In this document: positions 36,640 to 46,726 of the stretch, in pieces
Numbering within the stretch: the stretch's first letter is position 1
Layout: each line of letters opens with the position of its first letter
Source: Amphibalanus amphitrite
Lineage: Eukaryota; Arthropoda; Thecostraca; Balanomorpha; Balanidae
Length of the DNA: 64,000 bases
Direction of reading: 5' to 3'
Assembly: GCF_019059575.1 (NCBI RefSeq)
Contig: NW_024881518.1
Coordinates: 124,001 to 188,000 of the forward strand
Translations under genes and position numbers: made by a program
The notes under the pieces: model-generated
The model's input: the letters and a program-made list of their open reading frames with translations, nothing else
Database searches by the model: none
Told to the model about the DNA's origin: nothing

Positions 36640-39600
36640 CTATAGTTGTTCTAGCAGTTGGGTTCTCCGAAGGTAATCACAGACTGCCTCTATGAGAACC
36701 GGATATTCATCACTCAGGAGATGTGTTAGATCGAAAGAAACATTCATTGTAGTACATAGTCGTCTGAGGTTTCGTCTGTCCATTGTGTACTTGCGGCAGT
36801 GTAAGATGATGTGTACCACACTTAATGGGCTGTTGCATGTTGTGCATAACTCAAATCTCGAGTTGTTGAAGAGCCCGCTATGGGTCAGTCTAGTATGCCC
36901 TAGTCTAAGCCGAGCAAGGGCAACCTCTTCCCTTCTTGACTTTCGGTTTGATGATTCCCATTCCCCGGTGTCAGGTTTAACCGCTTTAAGGAGAGTCGGT
37001 CCACTGTCCTTCCACGACCTGGAAAACCAATTTGCAACAGATCGCCTGAGCATGGGCAGTATGTCTCTGTAATCGGGGGGCATGGGTGTGATGTCCTCTT
37101 TAGTCAGTGCTTGTTTGGCGCGACTGTCTGCCATTTCATTTCCAGGTATTCCAACATGGCCTGGAATCCACATGAGGAGGACATCCTGATGATTTTGGTC
37201 TATTTCATGTAAGGTCATCTGGATGTCCCTCACCACGGATCTCGAGTTACCAGTATTTGTGAGACTCTGCAGTGCCGATTTGCTGTCACTGCAGACAATG
37301 GCTCTGGGAACTCTGCGAGAAACGATATACTGCAGAGCTCGTAGGATGGCAAACAGTTCAGCACAGTGCACACTGGTGTCATCTGGTAAGCGATCGTCGA
37401 AGTAGACATGTTCAAAGACAAAAGCACATGCGGTGTTTAGGTTCTGCTTGGACCCATCCGTGAAAAAGATGGTAAAATCAGGGTACATCGCAATAGTCTG
37501 GTAAAAGCTCGCCCGTAACTCAGCTGGAGTGCACAAATTCTTGGAGGACACTGGAAGATGTGTGTATTGGGGCCCTTTGAGAGTCCACGGTGGAATCGGC
37601 AAAAGAGCGCGCGCAGTGGGTATCGGTAAAGCAACACGCAGCCGATCAAGATAACGCTGTACTCTGGCACCAATGGGAAAACCAGACCTTTTCGGAGGTA
37701 CATCACGGTTTCTATCATACAGATAACTCATCTTTTGCATGGCCGTGTACGCTGGGTGGTTGAGGTCCCCTCGGACTCTCAAAGAAAATCTGATTGTCAG
37801 CTCGACTCTCCGTAACCAGAGTGGATAGACATTTGCCTCGGCAAGCAAAGCTGGAATGGGAGTGGTGCGGAACGCTCCCGTCGCGAGTCTGATAAACCTA
37901 TTTTGAAGCGGTTCAAGTTTCCTCAACATCCCTGCCGGTCCACCGTCGTATACCTGTGAGCCATAGTCTATCACTGGTCGTACGAGTGTTTTGTAAAGAC
38001 GAAGCATAGTTTTCCTGTCTCCACCATGTGCTACCCCAGAAATGCACTGTAACAAGCTCTGTCGTTTAATAACCTTTGTTTTCACATGCTCGATGTGTTG
38101 CTTCATGTTCATCCGGGAGTCGAAGACAATTCCTAGGAAGCGTGCATGGTCAACATAAGGGATATCAGCACCTTGAATGGACAGTGTACGATCTGGGGGC
38201 AGCCGAGTGCGATAACGGCTGAAAATAATAGCAGAGGACTTCTGACCCGAGAAAGTCATGCCCCATCTGTCAGTCCATCTCTCTAGACAGCCAAGCGCTC
38301 TCTGTAACTTAGCGAGGACCGCAGATAAGTCCGACCCCTGCGCCCAAATTGCACAGTCATCGGCAAAAAGAGAGTAACTGACACCATGTGGTAAGTGGTG
38401 GCAAATATCATTGATGAATAGGAGAAACAAGGTTGGTGATAAGACCCCACCCTGCACCACACCATTCTCTTGACGAAATTCATCTGACAAACCTTTGCAG
38501 TCGACTCGGAATGAACGACCAGATAGAAAATTCTTGACGAAGATCGGCAAGTGTCCTCGGAGACCTATATTCTCAAGTTTCTGAAGGAGGGCAGGAACAG
38601 AAACCATATTATAAGCCGAATGCATGTCCAAGAAAACAGCAACTGTGTAAAACCGCAAGTAAAATCCACATCTGATGTCGGTTTCTAATCGCACAGTGTT
38701 GTCAAGGCATTGTCGTCCTTTTCGAAAGCCAGACTGATACGGCGAGAGGATATTCTGTGATTCCAGGTACCACAAAAGCCGAGCATTCAGCATGCGTTCA
38801 AGGGTTTTGCATATGTTAGAAGTGAGTTGGATGGGTCTATAAGATGATGCTAATTCTCGTGGTCTGCCACTCTTGTGGATGGGGATGGTGTACGATTTCT
38901 TCCACTCTTGGGGAAAGACATCATTCGCCCATATGATATTGAACATCTTTAAAAGCTCTTCCTTAGATGTTGGACTGAGGTGCTCAAGAAAAAAGTAGTG
39001 GACACCATCAGGGCCGACAGACGTAGCTCCGCAATGTCCCAGAGCTGTGTCAAGTTCAGCCATAGTAAACTCACTGTTATATGTCTCAGTGTTGTTGCTC
39101 GTGAAGTCAAATGTCAGTTCTTGTAACTCACGAGCCCGAGCCTGGAAGGCCGGTCTGTGGTTAGTGGAGTCACTGAGGGATGAAAAGTAGTTCCCAAATA
39201 TGGCAGTCACCTCATCAGGGCTATCGTAACGCCGACCGTTTTGAACAAGAACTGGTAATGAGTGAGAGCTCGTTGGTTTGCCGCCAAAGGCGCGAATCAT
39301 GCCCCAAATTTTGGACAACGGTGTAGACGATGTAAAAGAGTTGATATGCTGGATCCAACTCTCTCTCTTGGCAGTTCGCAGTACGCGTTGGGTAACAGCT
39401 CGTTCTCGCTGCAAATCAAGCAAGTGAGCGGGACACACACAGCGTTTGTATCGAAGGAGAGCACGCTTCCTCTTGGCAACCGCCCTCTTACATTCATCAT
39501 TCCACCACATGTTAGATCGTTTAGGGCTCTGCCTGTTTATTTGTGGTACATGCTTTCTAGCAGAGTCTAAAATAGTTTGGGTTACCATTGAGCATACATT

Positions 39601-40371
39601 GTGGGGCTCAGCAGATGAGACCTTGAGTTCACATTCTCTGCTGTAAGCCTTCCAGTCCACACGTCTGACAGACCAGCGCAGTCGACAGCTGGGGTAGCTG
39701 TCTGGTGTGGATGTGCAGAAAGATGGCAATATGTCAATAGGGAAGTGATCACTGCACCGATTGTCACCTTGCACCTTCCATCCTAGGAGTGGTGCCAGAT
39801 TAGTTGTGCACACTGTAACGTCAATGTGGGTCATTGCTCCAGTATACACATCCAAGCGGGTTCCTGATCCATCATTGAGTACATGTAGATCATATTGAGC
39901 CACAAGATCTGCCAGTATCCTGCCTCTCCTATCATTGTGTGGTGATCCCCACAGGGCATGTTTTGCATTGGCATCTGTGCATATCACATAATCAGTTTCT
40001 AATTGTAGGATAAGTTGCTCTAGCTCTGTGCCAGTGAAAGGCACATTTGGAGGGAGGTACAGTGAGCATACAACCAATCTCTTATTATTGATATTCACAT
40101 GGCAGGCCACTGCTTGCAGAGTGGTTTGGAGTTTTATTTCACAGTGAGGTATAGTGTTTAAGACATAAAGTGCCACACCACCTTGCCTTGTTTCAGCATT
40201 GCAATTTGTTGTGTATAAACTGTATCCAGGGATTGTAAAATCATATCGATCATTGTCACGAAACCGTGTTTCTTGTAAGCATATGCATAGAGGTGATTTC
40301 TGTGCTAAAAAGAATTTGCATTCGGTCCATTTCCCAATCAATCCTCTTGCATTCCATTGCAGAATAGACAT
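36640..40371 (-). CDS. LINE ORF2: endonuclease, reverse transcriptase, RNase H
   Basis: A 1,243-residue polyprotein copies LINE RNA into the genome by target-primed reverse transcription. Residues 1 to about 215 are an APE-type endonuclease with LQWNARGL, LQETRF, CTDANAKHALWG and SDHFPI. A reverse transcriptase occupies roughly 470-740, with AVFLDMHSAYN and the catalytic FADD near 670. RNase H at about 965-1090 keeps all four acidic positions: TDGSK, CAELFAI, CSDSKSAL and GNEMADSRAK. A C-terminal zinc-finger motif CTTCNSPLSVVHIILHC lies near 1175-1195. No stop or frameshift was seen, so it may be active. It begins 150 bp after ORF1. Confidence 0.96.
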   Translation of the reverse strand: MSILQWNARGLIGKWTECKFFLAQKSPLCICLQETRFRDNDRYDFTIPGYSLYTTNCNAETRQGGVALYVLNTIPHCEIKLQTTLQAVACHVNINNKRLVVCSLYLPPNVPFTGTELEQLILQLETDYVICTDANAKHALWGSPHNDRRGRILADLVAQYDLHVLNDGSGTRLDVYTGAMTHIDVTVCTTNLAPLLGWKVQGDNRCSDHFPIDILPSFCTSTPDSYPSCRLRWSVRRVDWKAYSRECELKVSSAEPHNVCSMVTQTILDSARKHVPQINRQSPKRSNMWWNDECKRAVAKRKRALLRYKRCVCPAHLLDLQRERAVTQRVLRTAKRESWIQHINSFTSSTPLSKIWGMIRAFGGKPTSSHSLPVLVQNGRRYDSPDEVTAIFGNYFSSLSDSTNHRPAFQARARELQELTFDFTSNNTETYNSEFTMAELDTALGHCGATSVGPDGVHYFFLEHLSPTSKEELLKMFNIIWANDVFPQEWKKSYTIPIHKSGRPRELASSYRPIQLTSNICKTLERMLNARLLWYLESQNILSPYQSGFRKGRQCLDNTVRLETDIRCGFYLRFYTVAVFLDMHSAYNMVSVPALLQKLENIGLRGHLPIFVKNFLSGRSFRVDCKGLSDEFRQENGVVQGGVLSPTLFLLFINDICHHLPHGVSYSLFADDCAIWAQGSDLSAVLAKLQRALGCLERWTDRWGMTFSGQKSSAIIFSRYRTRLPPDRTLSIQGADIPYVDHARFLGIVFDSRMNMKQHIEHVKTKVIKRQSLLQCISGVAHGGDRKTMLRLYKTLVRPVIDYGSQVYDGGPAGMLRKLEPLQNRFIRLATGAFRTTPIPALLAEANVYPLWLRRVELTIRFSLRVRGDLNHPAYTAMQKMSYLYDRNRDVPPKRSGFPIGARVQRYLDRLRVALPIPTARALLPIPPWTLKGPQYTHLPVSSKNLCTPAELRASFYQTIAMYPDFTIFFTDGSKQNLNTACAFVFEHVYFDDRLPDDTSVHCAELFAILRALQYIVSRRVPRAIVCSDSKSALQSLTNTGNSRSVVRDIQMTLHEIDQNHQDVLLMWIPGHVGIPGNEMADSRAKQALTKEDITPMPPDYRDILPMLRRSVANWFSRSWKDSGPTLLKAVKPDTGEWESSNRKSRREEVALARLRLGHTRLTHSGLFNNSRFELCTTCNSPLSVVHIILHCRKYTMDRRNLRRLCTTMNVSFDLTHLLSDEYPVLIEAVCDYLRRTQLLEQL

Positions 40372-40521
40372 GAGTAGTGTGTAGTACGTGGATGTATGGA
40401 AGTCCCAAGCGGACTGGCTAAGAGTAGTTAGAGGCTTTTGTTGAAAAAGGTTGGCTCTGAAAAAAACTAAACTAAAAACGGCTTAGTTTAGTAGGCTGTA
40501 GTCTGTAAACGTAGAGCTAGA

Positions 40522-41901
40522 TCACTGTCTTCTCTCCCAAGACTTTCTTTGTACGTATTGCTTTTTACCCCTGTCCAGAGATCTACTCGCTCGAGTGAAC
40601 ACTGGTGAAGGGTCGATCTCATCACCTGAGATCAGTTGTCCCTGATGTTTGTCAGCACGTTTTGTTTTTCCTGCAACTTTCCACTGAGCTAGTTTGCCCT
40701 CCCCTCGAGGATGTGGCTCATTCCCAATGTTTGTCACATGGATCGCCCTCTCACCATCACAGGGCGACACTCCTGCCGCACCCCCATCATCCATGGCATC
40801 ATCAGTAACATTTCTTTCATCTGCCCGAGTGTCCCTCATATCCAGGGTCTCCACAGGACTATCTAGGGCTGCTTTGGATGCTGTTCCAGATCTCTGTTTG
40901 TCAGCTGTCTCCTTACCCTCAGTCGCAGCATTCCCCTGTAATATTTCTTTGGGTACAAGTTGTTTCAGCAGTTCAATCATCTCACTCATCTTTGACTCTA
41001 GTTTGTTAACTTTGTCAGTCAGCTCAGCCTCCTTTTTGCTCATCACACTGGGAGTGCGAATAGCAGTGGCGTATGTCTGAGGACTGGAACGGGGTTTGTC
41101 AGAGTTTGTTTCGTACACCTTCCTGGCCTGTGGGTATGAGATATCCTGCTCAGTTTTAATTCTGCAAATCTCTTTCTCTTTTTTCCAAGCATCGCATTCC
41201 CTTGACAGACATGTGTGTCCCGGTTTCTCACAGTTTAGACATTTCATTTCACATTCTCCATCATGCTTTGGTTTCCCGCAGCGAAGACAGCGAGCCTCCC
41301 TTGTGCATTTGGCTTCAGAGTGTCCAAAAAGGCCACATCTGTAGCACATCAGTGGGTTGGGTACATATTGGTGGACATGGTACGTCACATAATCCAGCTG
41401 AAGTTTCTGAGGACAGGTTGGCTGGTTAAATGTCAGGAGGAGTGTTGGGGTGTTCTCCACCTTTCCATTGAGCTTTTTAGTGAACCTTTTGGCTCCCACC
41501 ACACCATACTCCTCCAACCAGCCAACTATCTCAGTCTCTGAGAGGTCAATAAGGTCATATGCGTTGATGGTACCGCGTGATTGATTCAGCTTTGCATCTC
41601 TCACCACCTCGCACTGTTCATCCCCAAAGAAGGATGCTTTGAGGAGCCTTTCCGTCTGTTTTTGTGTTTTTGTTTTTACGAGCAGACAACCGTCTGCTAA
41701 AAAGTTGGCTTTATCCAACTTCTCCACACCTCCCAGGATTCCCCTCACACCTGCCTGAATCCAGGGCCATCCTTTGGAACGAAATGAATTCCCCGAACTC
41801 AGAGCGATCCTAAGATACGAACCAGCCTTGTCAGGCTCTGGGAAAAACAGCTCGTCCGGCCTACCTCTCTTGACAGGTCGATCTCGACCTACCATTTTCA
41901 A
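40522..41901 (-). CDS. LINE ORF1: CCHC zinc-knuckle nucleocapsid-like protein
   Basis: This 459-residue RNA-binding protein probably packages LINE RNA. Three zinc knuckles lie at about 185-235: CYRCGLFGHSEAKC, CLRCGKPKHDGEC and CLNCEKPGHTCLSREC. A charged, heptad-like stretch, KVNKLESKMSEMIELLKQL, lies near residue 295-315 and may form a coiled coil. The N-terminal 180 residues resemble an RNA-recognition-type region of related elements, but this is inference. The frame is intact and lies upstream of ORF2 on the same strand. Confidence 0.93.
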   Translation of the reverse strand: MKMVGRDRPVKRGRPDELFFPEPDKAGSYLRIALSSGNSFRSKGWPWIQAGVRGILGGVEKLDKANFLADGCLLVKTKTQKQTERLLKASFFGDEQCEVVRDAKLNQSRGTINAYDLIDLSETEIVGWLEEYGVVGAKRFTKKLNGKVENTPTLLLTFNQPTCPQKLQLDYVTYHVHQYVPNPLMCYRCGLFGHSEAKCTREARCLRCGKPKHDGECEMKCLNCEKPGHTCLSRECDAWKKEKEICRIKTEQDISYPQARKVYETNSDKPRSSPQTYATAIRTPSVMSKKEAELTDKVNKLESKMSEMIELLKQLVPKEILQGNAATEGKETADKQRSGTASKAALDSPVETLDMRDTRADERNVTDDAMDDGGAAGVSPCDGERAIHVTNIGNEPHPRGEGKLAQWKVAGKTKRADKHQGQLISGDEIDPSPVFTRASRSLDRGKKQYVQRKSWERRQ

Positions 41902-42038
41902 TCCATCACCCAGTACTCACTGAAAAGCACCAATATAGCTTCACTGAACTTTAAACAGGAAAAATTAATAGCCTACAACTGGAACCATACAAATCCACTC
42001 TTCCGCACTCCGACGCTCCACCGTTTTCGCGCCAAAAA

Positions 42039-42052
42039 GCCTGCCACACTGC
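42039..42052. repeat. 14-bp target-site duplication, 5' side of LINE
   Basis: This is the exact match to 36341-36354, immediately before the first base of the LINE on the minus strand. Confidence 0.92.
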
Positions 42053-42595
42053 AAACAACACAACGATCACAACGATACGTTTTTTAGTCGAGCAAGGTTG
42101 GTATAAACACAATTGCATTGGATAGACACTTTGATATGCTTTGATCACGTGGCTTGAAGAAAATGCTAAATACGAAAATAAAAATAGGGTCTTTAAAGAA
42201 GAATAAATATATGAAATAACCAGTTTATTTTAATCTTTTGTTAAATGTTGCGTATTCGATGTTTTAACTTGTTCGTAGCATATTTCAAACCGTCTTATGA
42301 GTTATGTCACCTGGCAGGTCCGCGGGCCGAAGCTTGAGCTGGTGCTTTTTACCTCTTGCGGTAGATCAATGTTTGCCTCGAGATGCACAAAACATAAAGC
42401 TGTAAGGTGTATTGACTACGTCGCATATATAAGTTTTCAGTAATCGGAAAGTTTTGTGGAAATGTCTGTATGTTTGGACAACGCATACTATGTTCATTTA
42501 GTAGTCACAAGCTACCACAATTGTCCTTGTCACGTCGTTTATGTCACAAATCACAATTATTTTTGGCGCGAACGTTTTGCGAACACCTGTTTCAC

Positions 42596-42881
42596 CGGTG
42601 ATAGCAGCACGCTGCTATCACACGTGTCAAATTGGGTTTCCATGGAGACATCAACAAACCATGGCGTCGTCAAACTGTGTGATGTCATCAAATATTGCTG
42701 CTAACATCTTCACGGCCGTGCGAACAAATCAAACGCATTCAACGACACCGCAACTCTGTTCCAAACGTAGCTATGAAAAAGCTCACGGATTACACGAAAC
42801 GTCATTGCTGTGGCGTCACCACATTACGTCAGCTCGCGCAATTTGATAGTAGCGTGCTGCTATCACCGGTGAAACAGGGCC
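42596..42881. mobile_element. MITE of the GGGCCCTGTTTCAC family, long copy
   Basis: The ends CCTGTTTCACCGGTGATAGC and its near-complement enclose about 286 bp. It shares CACACGTGTCAAATTGGG and TTCCATGG with the shorter copies but carries extra central sequence, suggesting the short copies are internal-deletion forms. Confidence 0.85.
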
Positions 42882-43491
42882 TAGTCAGTGGGCAATGGGC
42901 ATATACCGGTATTTTTCGTATACCGCGTTTTTCAAGGCGTTTTTCGAGTTTTTGTTGGTTAGATTAGATAAGTGAAATATTTTTATCCTCATTTTCTTTA
43001 TTGCAACAATCAATTGGCTTCTTTATCTTCTGGGTTTGCTGGGTAGATTTATTGGAATCAGAATGGTTCTCCGATTTATAGCTGCCAAAGTCAAATTGCT
43101 TATGATTCAGATGATTCCGTTTTGGAGTTTGGGCCCTTGCTAGTTTTGTGAATGTAATGATTTTCTCTAAGCAATGATTTTCCCAAGCTCACCTGTTGTT
43201 TCTCATGCCCAGCACCCGAGCAGATCACAGATTTGGGAGGGCTGGGACGAGAAGGAAACTGTCTGAAAAATGTGCAAGTAGCATTTTAAACATCTGAGTT
43301 GAGATTGCCTTTCTTGCTTTAAGCGTAACGTATTTAAAAACGGTAAAAGTATACATTGAGTCCGAGTGACTGTTAAAAGATAAAGTTTTCATATTCTTAC
43401 ATTATTTGACATCCTGAATCCAAAAATGATACTTATATGTCTTGGAAATAAAAGAAAAAACAATCAAACCTGACCTAACCAGGGCCCTGTT

Positions 43492-43645
43492 TCACCGGTG
43501 ATAGCAGCACGCTGTTTTTACACGTGTCAAATTGGGTTTCCATGGAAACATCAACAGGCCCATTGCTCCAACACTACCACAAGTGTGACGTCAGCTCGCG
43601 CAATTTGATAGCAGCGTGGTAGCAGCGTCCCGTGAAACACCGCCC
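43492..43645. mobile_element. MITE of the GGGCCCTGTTTCAC family, copy 3
   Basis: This 154-bp copy is nearly the reverse complement of 35963-36127. It ends at CACCGCCC and is followed by an AACCTAC simple repeat. Confidence 0.85.
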
Positions 43646-43654
43646 TTACCTATT

Positions 43655-43755
43655 TACCTACAACCTACCAACCAACAACCTACAAACCTACAACCTAACA
43701 ACCTACCAACCTAAAACCTACAAACCTACAACCTATCCTAACCTAAAACCTAAAT
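43655..43755. repeat. Imperfect (ACAACCTA)n simple repeat
   Basis: Units such as CCTACAA and CCTACCAA are repeated irregularly over about 100 bp. It is not a clean arthropod telomere repeat. Confidence 0.8.
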
Positions 43756-43810
43756 TTTTTGCTGTTGCATATTTGTATCAACAGCGCCACAATTGTCCAC
43801 TCGGACCTAA

Positions 43811-43980
43811 TATATACGGACGACGGTGAAAACAGGGCGCCTGGGGCGATTTGATCAAGGTTCGTGAAATTCACATGTGACATTTAGCATTGTAGAAGGC
43901 CCATGGAGGGGGAGAAGCTCGAAATGTCACGTGACTAATTTGCCCTCCGGCGCCCTGTTTTCACCGGCGTCCATATATAC
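43811..43980. mobile_element. 170-bp MITE with about 31-bp terminal inverted repeats
   Basis: The left end ATATACGGACGACGGTGAAA and the right end are inverted repeats continuing through ACAGGGCGCC. The GTGAAAACAGGGC core recalls the GGGCCCTGTTTCAC family, so it may be a distant relative. Confidence 0.8.
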
Positions 43981-44923
43981 TAATACCTTTAAAAAGTTAA
44001 AAACCATGTCCTGCTTAGAAATAGTTAATATAAATACGTTGGATTTTCCGGCTTTATATGGCTTAAAATTGAAATGGCATAAGACCACTGGCCAGCCTAT
44101 AATGTGAATTGGTCGGTAGGTTTTGCTCTTGTGTAGCATAGTTAGCAATTAGCATGCCAGTTGCCACCTTCAAAATCCAATAGCATATATTGAGTTCACT
44201 CAAATAAATAATGGCATACAAAACATGATAAAAAGTGCAATCAAACTCCACTTAAATGTCCAAAGGCCATGAAAAAAATGCTGATAAGTACGTGCCTAAC
44301 CAATGACAGATATCCGCCATCTCAGGACAAATGACAGAGGTCTGAGCTTGAGAACATTCTGTGAGTATATTTGTTCTTACCTGAGCTAACCAAAAAAAAA
44401 TATATTCTTACCTGGTATTCTTACCTGGTAGGGTTCACCAAGCCTGACAGCCCTAAGGATGGGCAAGGCAACGGAACCCAGGATCAAAGGATGTGCCAGT
44501 TGAATAGAGTTCACAAGTATAGAGAGTTTGCAAAACAACTGAAGTTAGAGCATCTACATTAAGAGCCCAAGAGAATATACATAAATGAAGAATATATGAT
44601 AAAAAGTCATTCCCATCAACTGTTTTGCAGGCTGTTGCAGTTTCTCATGAATCACGTCGGACAAGTCACAAGACTCTTAAAGCTAGTTAGGTCTGGTGTG
44701 GTCACAACGTTTTCTGAAAGGCCATTCCAGATGTACTGGTACATGCATTGGGTAGAGAAAGAGTGATGAGGAACATCTAGCAAAACATGTTGCATGCATA
44801 ATAGCATATCTTGTAACAATGGCCTCGAGTGCAGCCATGTACCTAACCTACCTAATGGACAAGAGAAGAACATCTTTGGTTTTATATGACTTTTACCATC
44901 AAAGATTTTCCATTATTTGATTA
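43981..44923. other. Intergenic, nothing recognised
   Basis: AT-rich sequence with a short duplicated TATTCTTACCTGGTA word at about 44401-44430. No gene was seen. Confidence 0.4.
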
Positions 44924-44949
44924 AGTCTGGACAATGGTACATGTACATG

Positions 44950-46168
44950 TAGGGGAAGGAAGGTGAATTGCGCCACCTTAAGGAAAAACGCTAATTGTAA
45001 GAAAACCGCTGGAAATATAAGCATGCACTTTTAATCATTTCAAAGAGGAACTCATTGGCTACGATTTAAGAGCCTTCCGATCAATTAAGAATGTTTCCTT
45101 TGCTTCTGACAGCTGCTTTTTCAGAAACATGCAAAAGGGCGCATTTGCCAACAACTGCTGTAAATTGCGCCAGGGGGATGGCGCAATTAGAACCCAATTG
45201 CGCCCTATACTTTAACATGGCTAAGCGAATGAGACGGAATGCATACACTCCGGCAGTCTAATGTCATTTCGGCTTACTTTAACATTCATAATGTTATTCA
45301 CGCTGGTTGAATAATAAATGTAGGTGTAAATCGCGATGTTTTTTGCCCAGGTAGATAACTTTACGTGTGTCCGTACGCTTGTAAAAGTGCAACGAAAACG
45401 TTTACTGTAACCGACTAGATTTATGTGAACGTATGCGCCTATACGGTTACATTTTCAATCGTTTCTCTCAAAACTAATAATTTTTATCGCTTCGACAGCT
45501 TTATGACATCAGTTTTTACTTTTTTATCATAGCTGTCACCTTTCACGCCTGAGTCCATGTTGAAATTGTTGTATTTTGTCAATTACACCACAAGTTCGTA
45601 GCCTAAATGGCAGCTGCATTATAAGTTTGACGAGAGAAATAATTTGCGGACTGACGACAGCGGGTTGCTCTCCTGCCTGACCTTAAACTCCTTCTTTATT
45701 GCAATCAGTTAATGATGCATTCATACTGTCGTGACACAATAGCTACACCATAATTCTATTTGCGCCCCCCTGGCGCAATTGCCATGGGCGCAATTAAAAT
45801 TGAGGTACTTTTTAATAAAAGCGTAGAAGTTATCATAAAGATGTTGAAGGAAGTTTACTGTTTTAGTGAAATATAATGAAAAAAGGTGTTTTCTTTCTGA
45901 ATATCACTCTGAAAATCACACAAATATCACAAATTTTTATAGCCAACGGTTCAAAATACCGCAAAAAAGCTAAGAAAACGCCGTAACATCTTTGATGGCG
46001 TAATGAGCCTTGCTGATTGGCTTCATCGGAGAGCTTGGGCTATAAAAGGGACTGTCTAGTGGGGAAAATAATGTTTTCGAACACGAAATTCAAAACATGC
46101 CATTGAATCCGTGGGAATGTTGGTGGGCGCAATTGGTTAGGAGGGCGCAATACACCCACTTTCCCCTA
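44950..46168. mobile_element. TA-flanked element 1, TTGCGCC word, 1,219 bp
   Basis: The ends read TAGGGGAAGGAAGGTGAATTGCG-like from each side, diverging slightly. The word TTGCGCC or its complement GGCGCAA recurs inside at about 45170-45210, 45760-45795 and 46130-46150, often as facing pairs. No transposase frame was seen. It sits exactly between two 26-bp inverted arms (44924-44949 and 46169-46194). Confidence 0.8.
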
Positions 46169-46194
46169 CATGTACATGTACCATTGTCCAGACT

Positions 46195-46669
46195 GTATGT
46201 ATGTAAGCTTTCCTGCAACTAAATAGCCATGAAGTTTTCTCAGATGTTCTTCAGAAGTCAGCTTCTGTAAATCTTCTATTGTGTCAGTCTAGACCATATC
46301 CTTTGGACACATTCCAGTTTTATCAAATCCCCTTGTGTCGGGCATATCTCAAGCAGCAGGCATATTTTATCTGCAGTCTTACATGAGTTCGAAGTGAAAC
46401 AACATGAAATCAGATGAGCGACCGACAGTTGGCTTAAGATAGCTATGACACAATCCTCACTATCCTCAGGACTTTTGGGTCTCGACCTATGTTATCCTAC
46501 CTGACCTTCAGTCAGAATGGAAATAGGTACCTATGTGAACTGGGTGTACCTGGCTTCTCATGGGAGAAGGATCTCTGACACTTGCTGTCATGACATGCAT
46601 CTAGATATTTTGTTTAAACTCTTTCTGGATTTGACAGTTCTTAATGAATTTACCTTTTTGTTGTTCCAG
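46195..46669. other. HAT1 upstream sequence and probable 5' intron
   Basis: The stretch ends in a pyrimidine-rich tract and TTCCAG at 46664-46669, a good 3' splice site. No upstream exon or core promoter was identified. Confidence 0.5.
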
Positions 46670-46726
46670 GTTTCAGATGAAATAACTCCTGGAATCGTCT
46701 TCACTCTTCCCCTGTCACACTCCACG

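Larger units (their letters stand above)
36355..42038 (-). mobile_element. Full-length LINE (non-LTR retrotransposon), 5,684 bp
   Basis: Two intact open frames are preceded by a 137-bp 5' UTR and followed by a 285-bp 3' UTR. The 3' end on the minus strand is a (CAAA)-type tail, GTTAAACAACCAAG followed by AAACAAACAAAC. Exact 14-bp direct repeats flank both ends. The order endonuclease, reverse transcriptase, RNase H in ORF2 and a CCHC ORF1 puts it in the I-like group of non-LTR elements; the exact clade needs a tree. Completeness and the perfect duplication point to a recent insertion. Confidence 0.93.

Noticed and set aside
43655..43755. Internal telomere-like repeat
   Set aside because: The units are irregular CCTACAA and CCTACCAA forms, not a regular TTAGG array.
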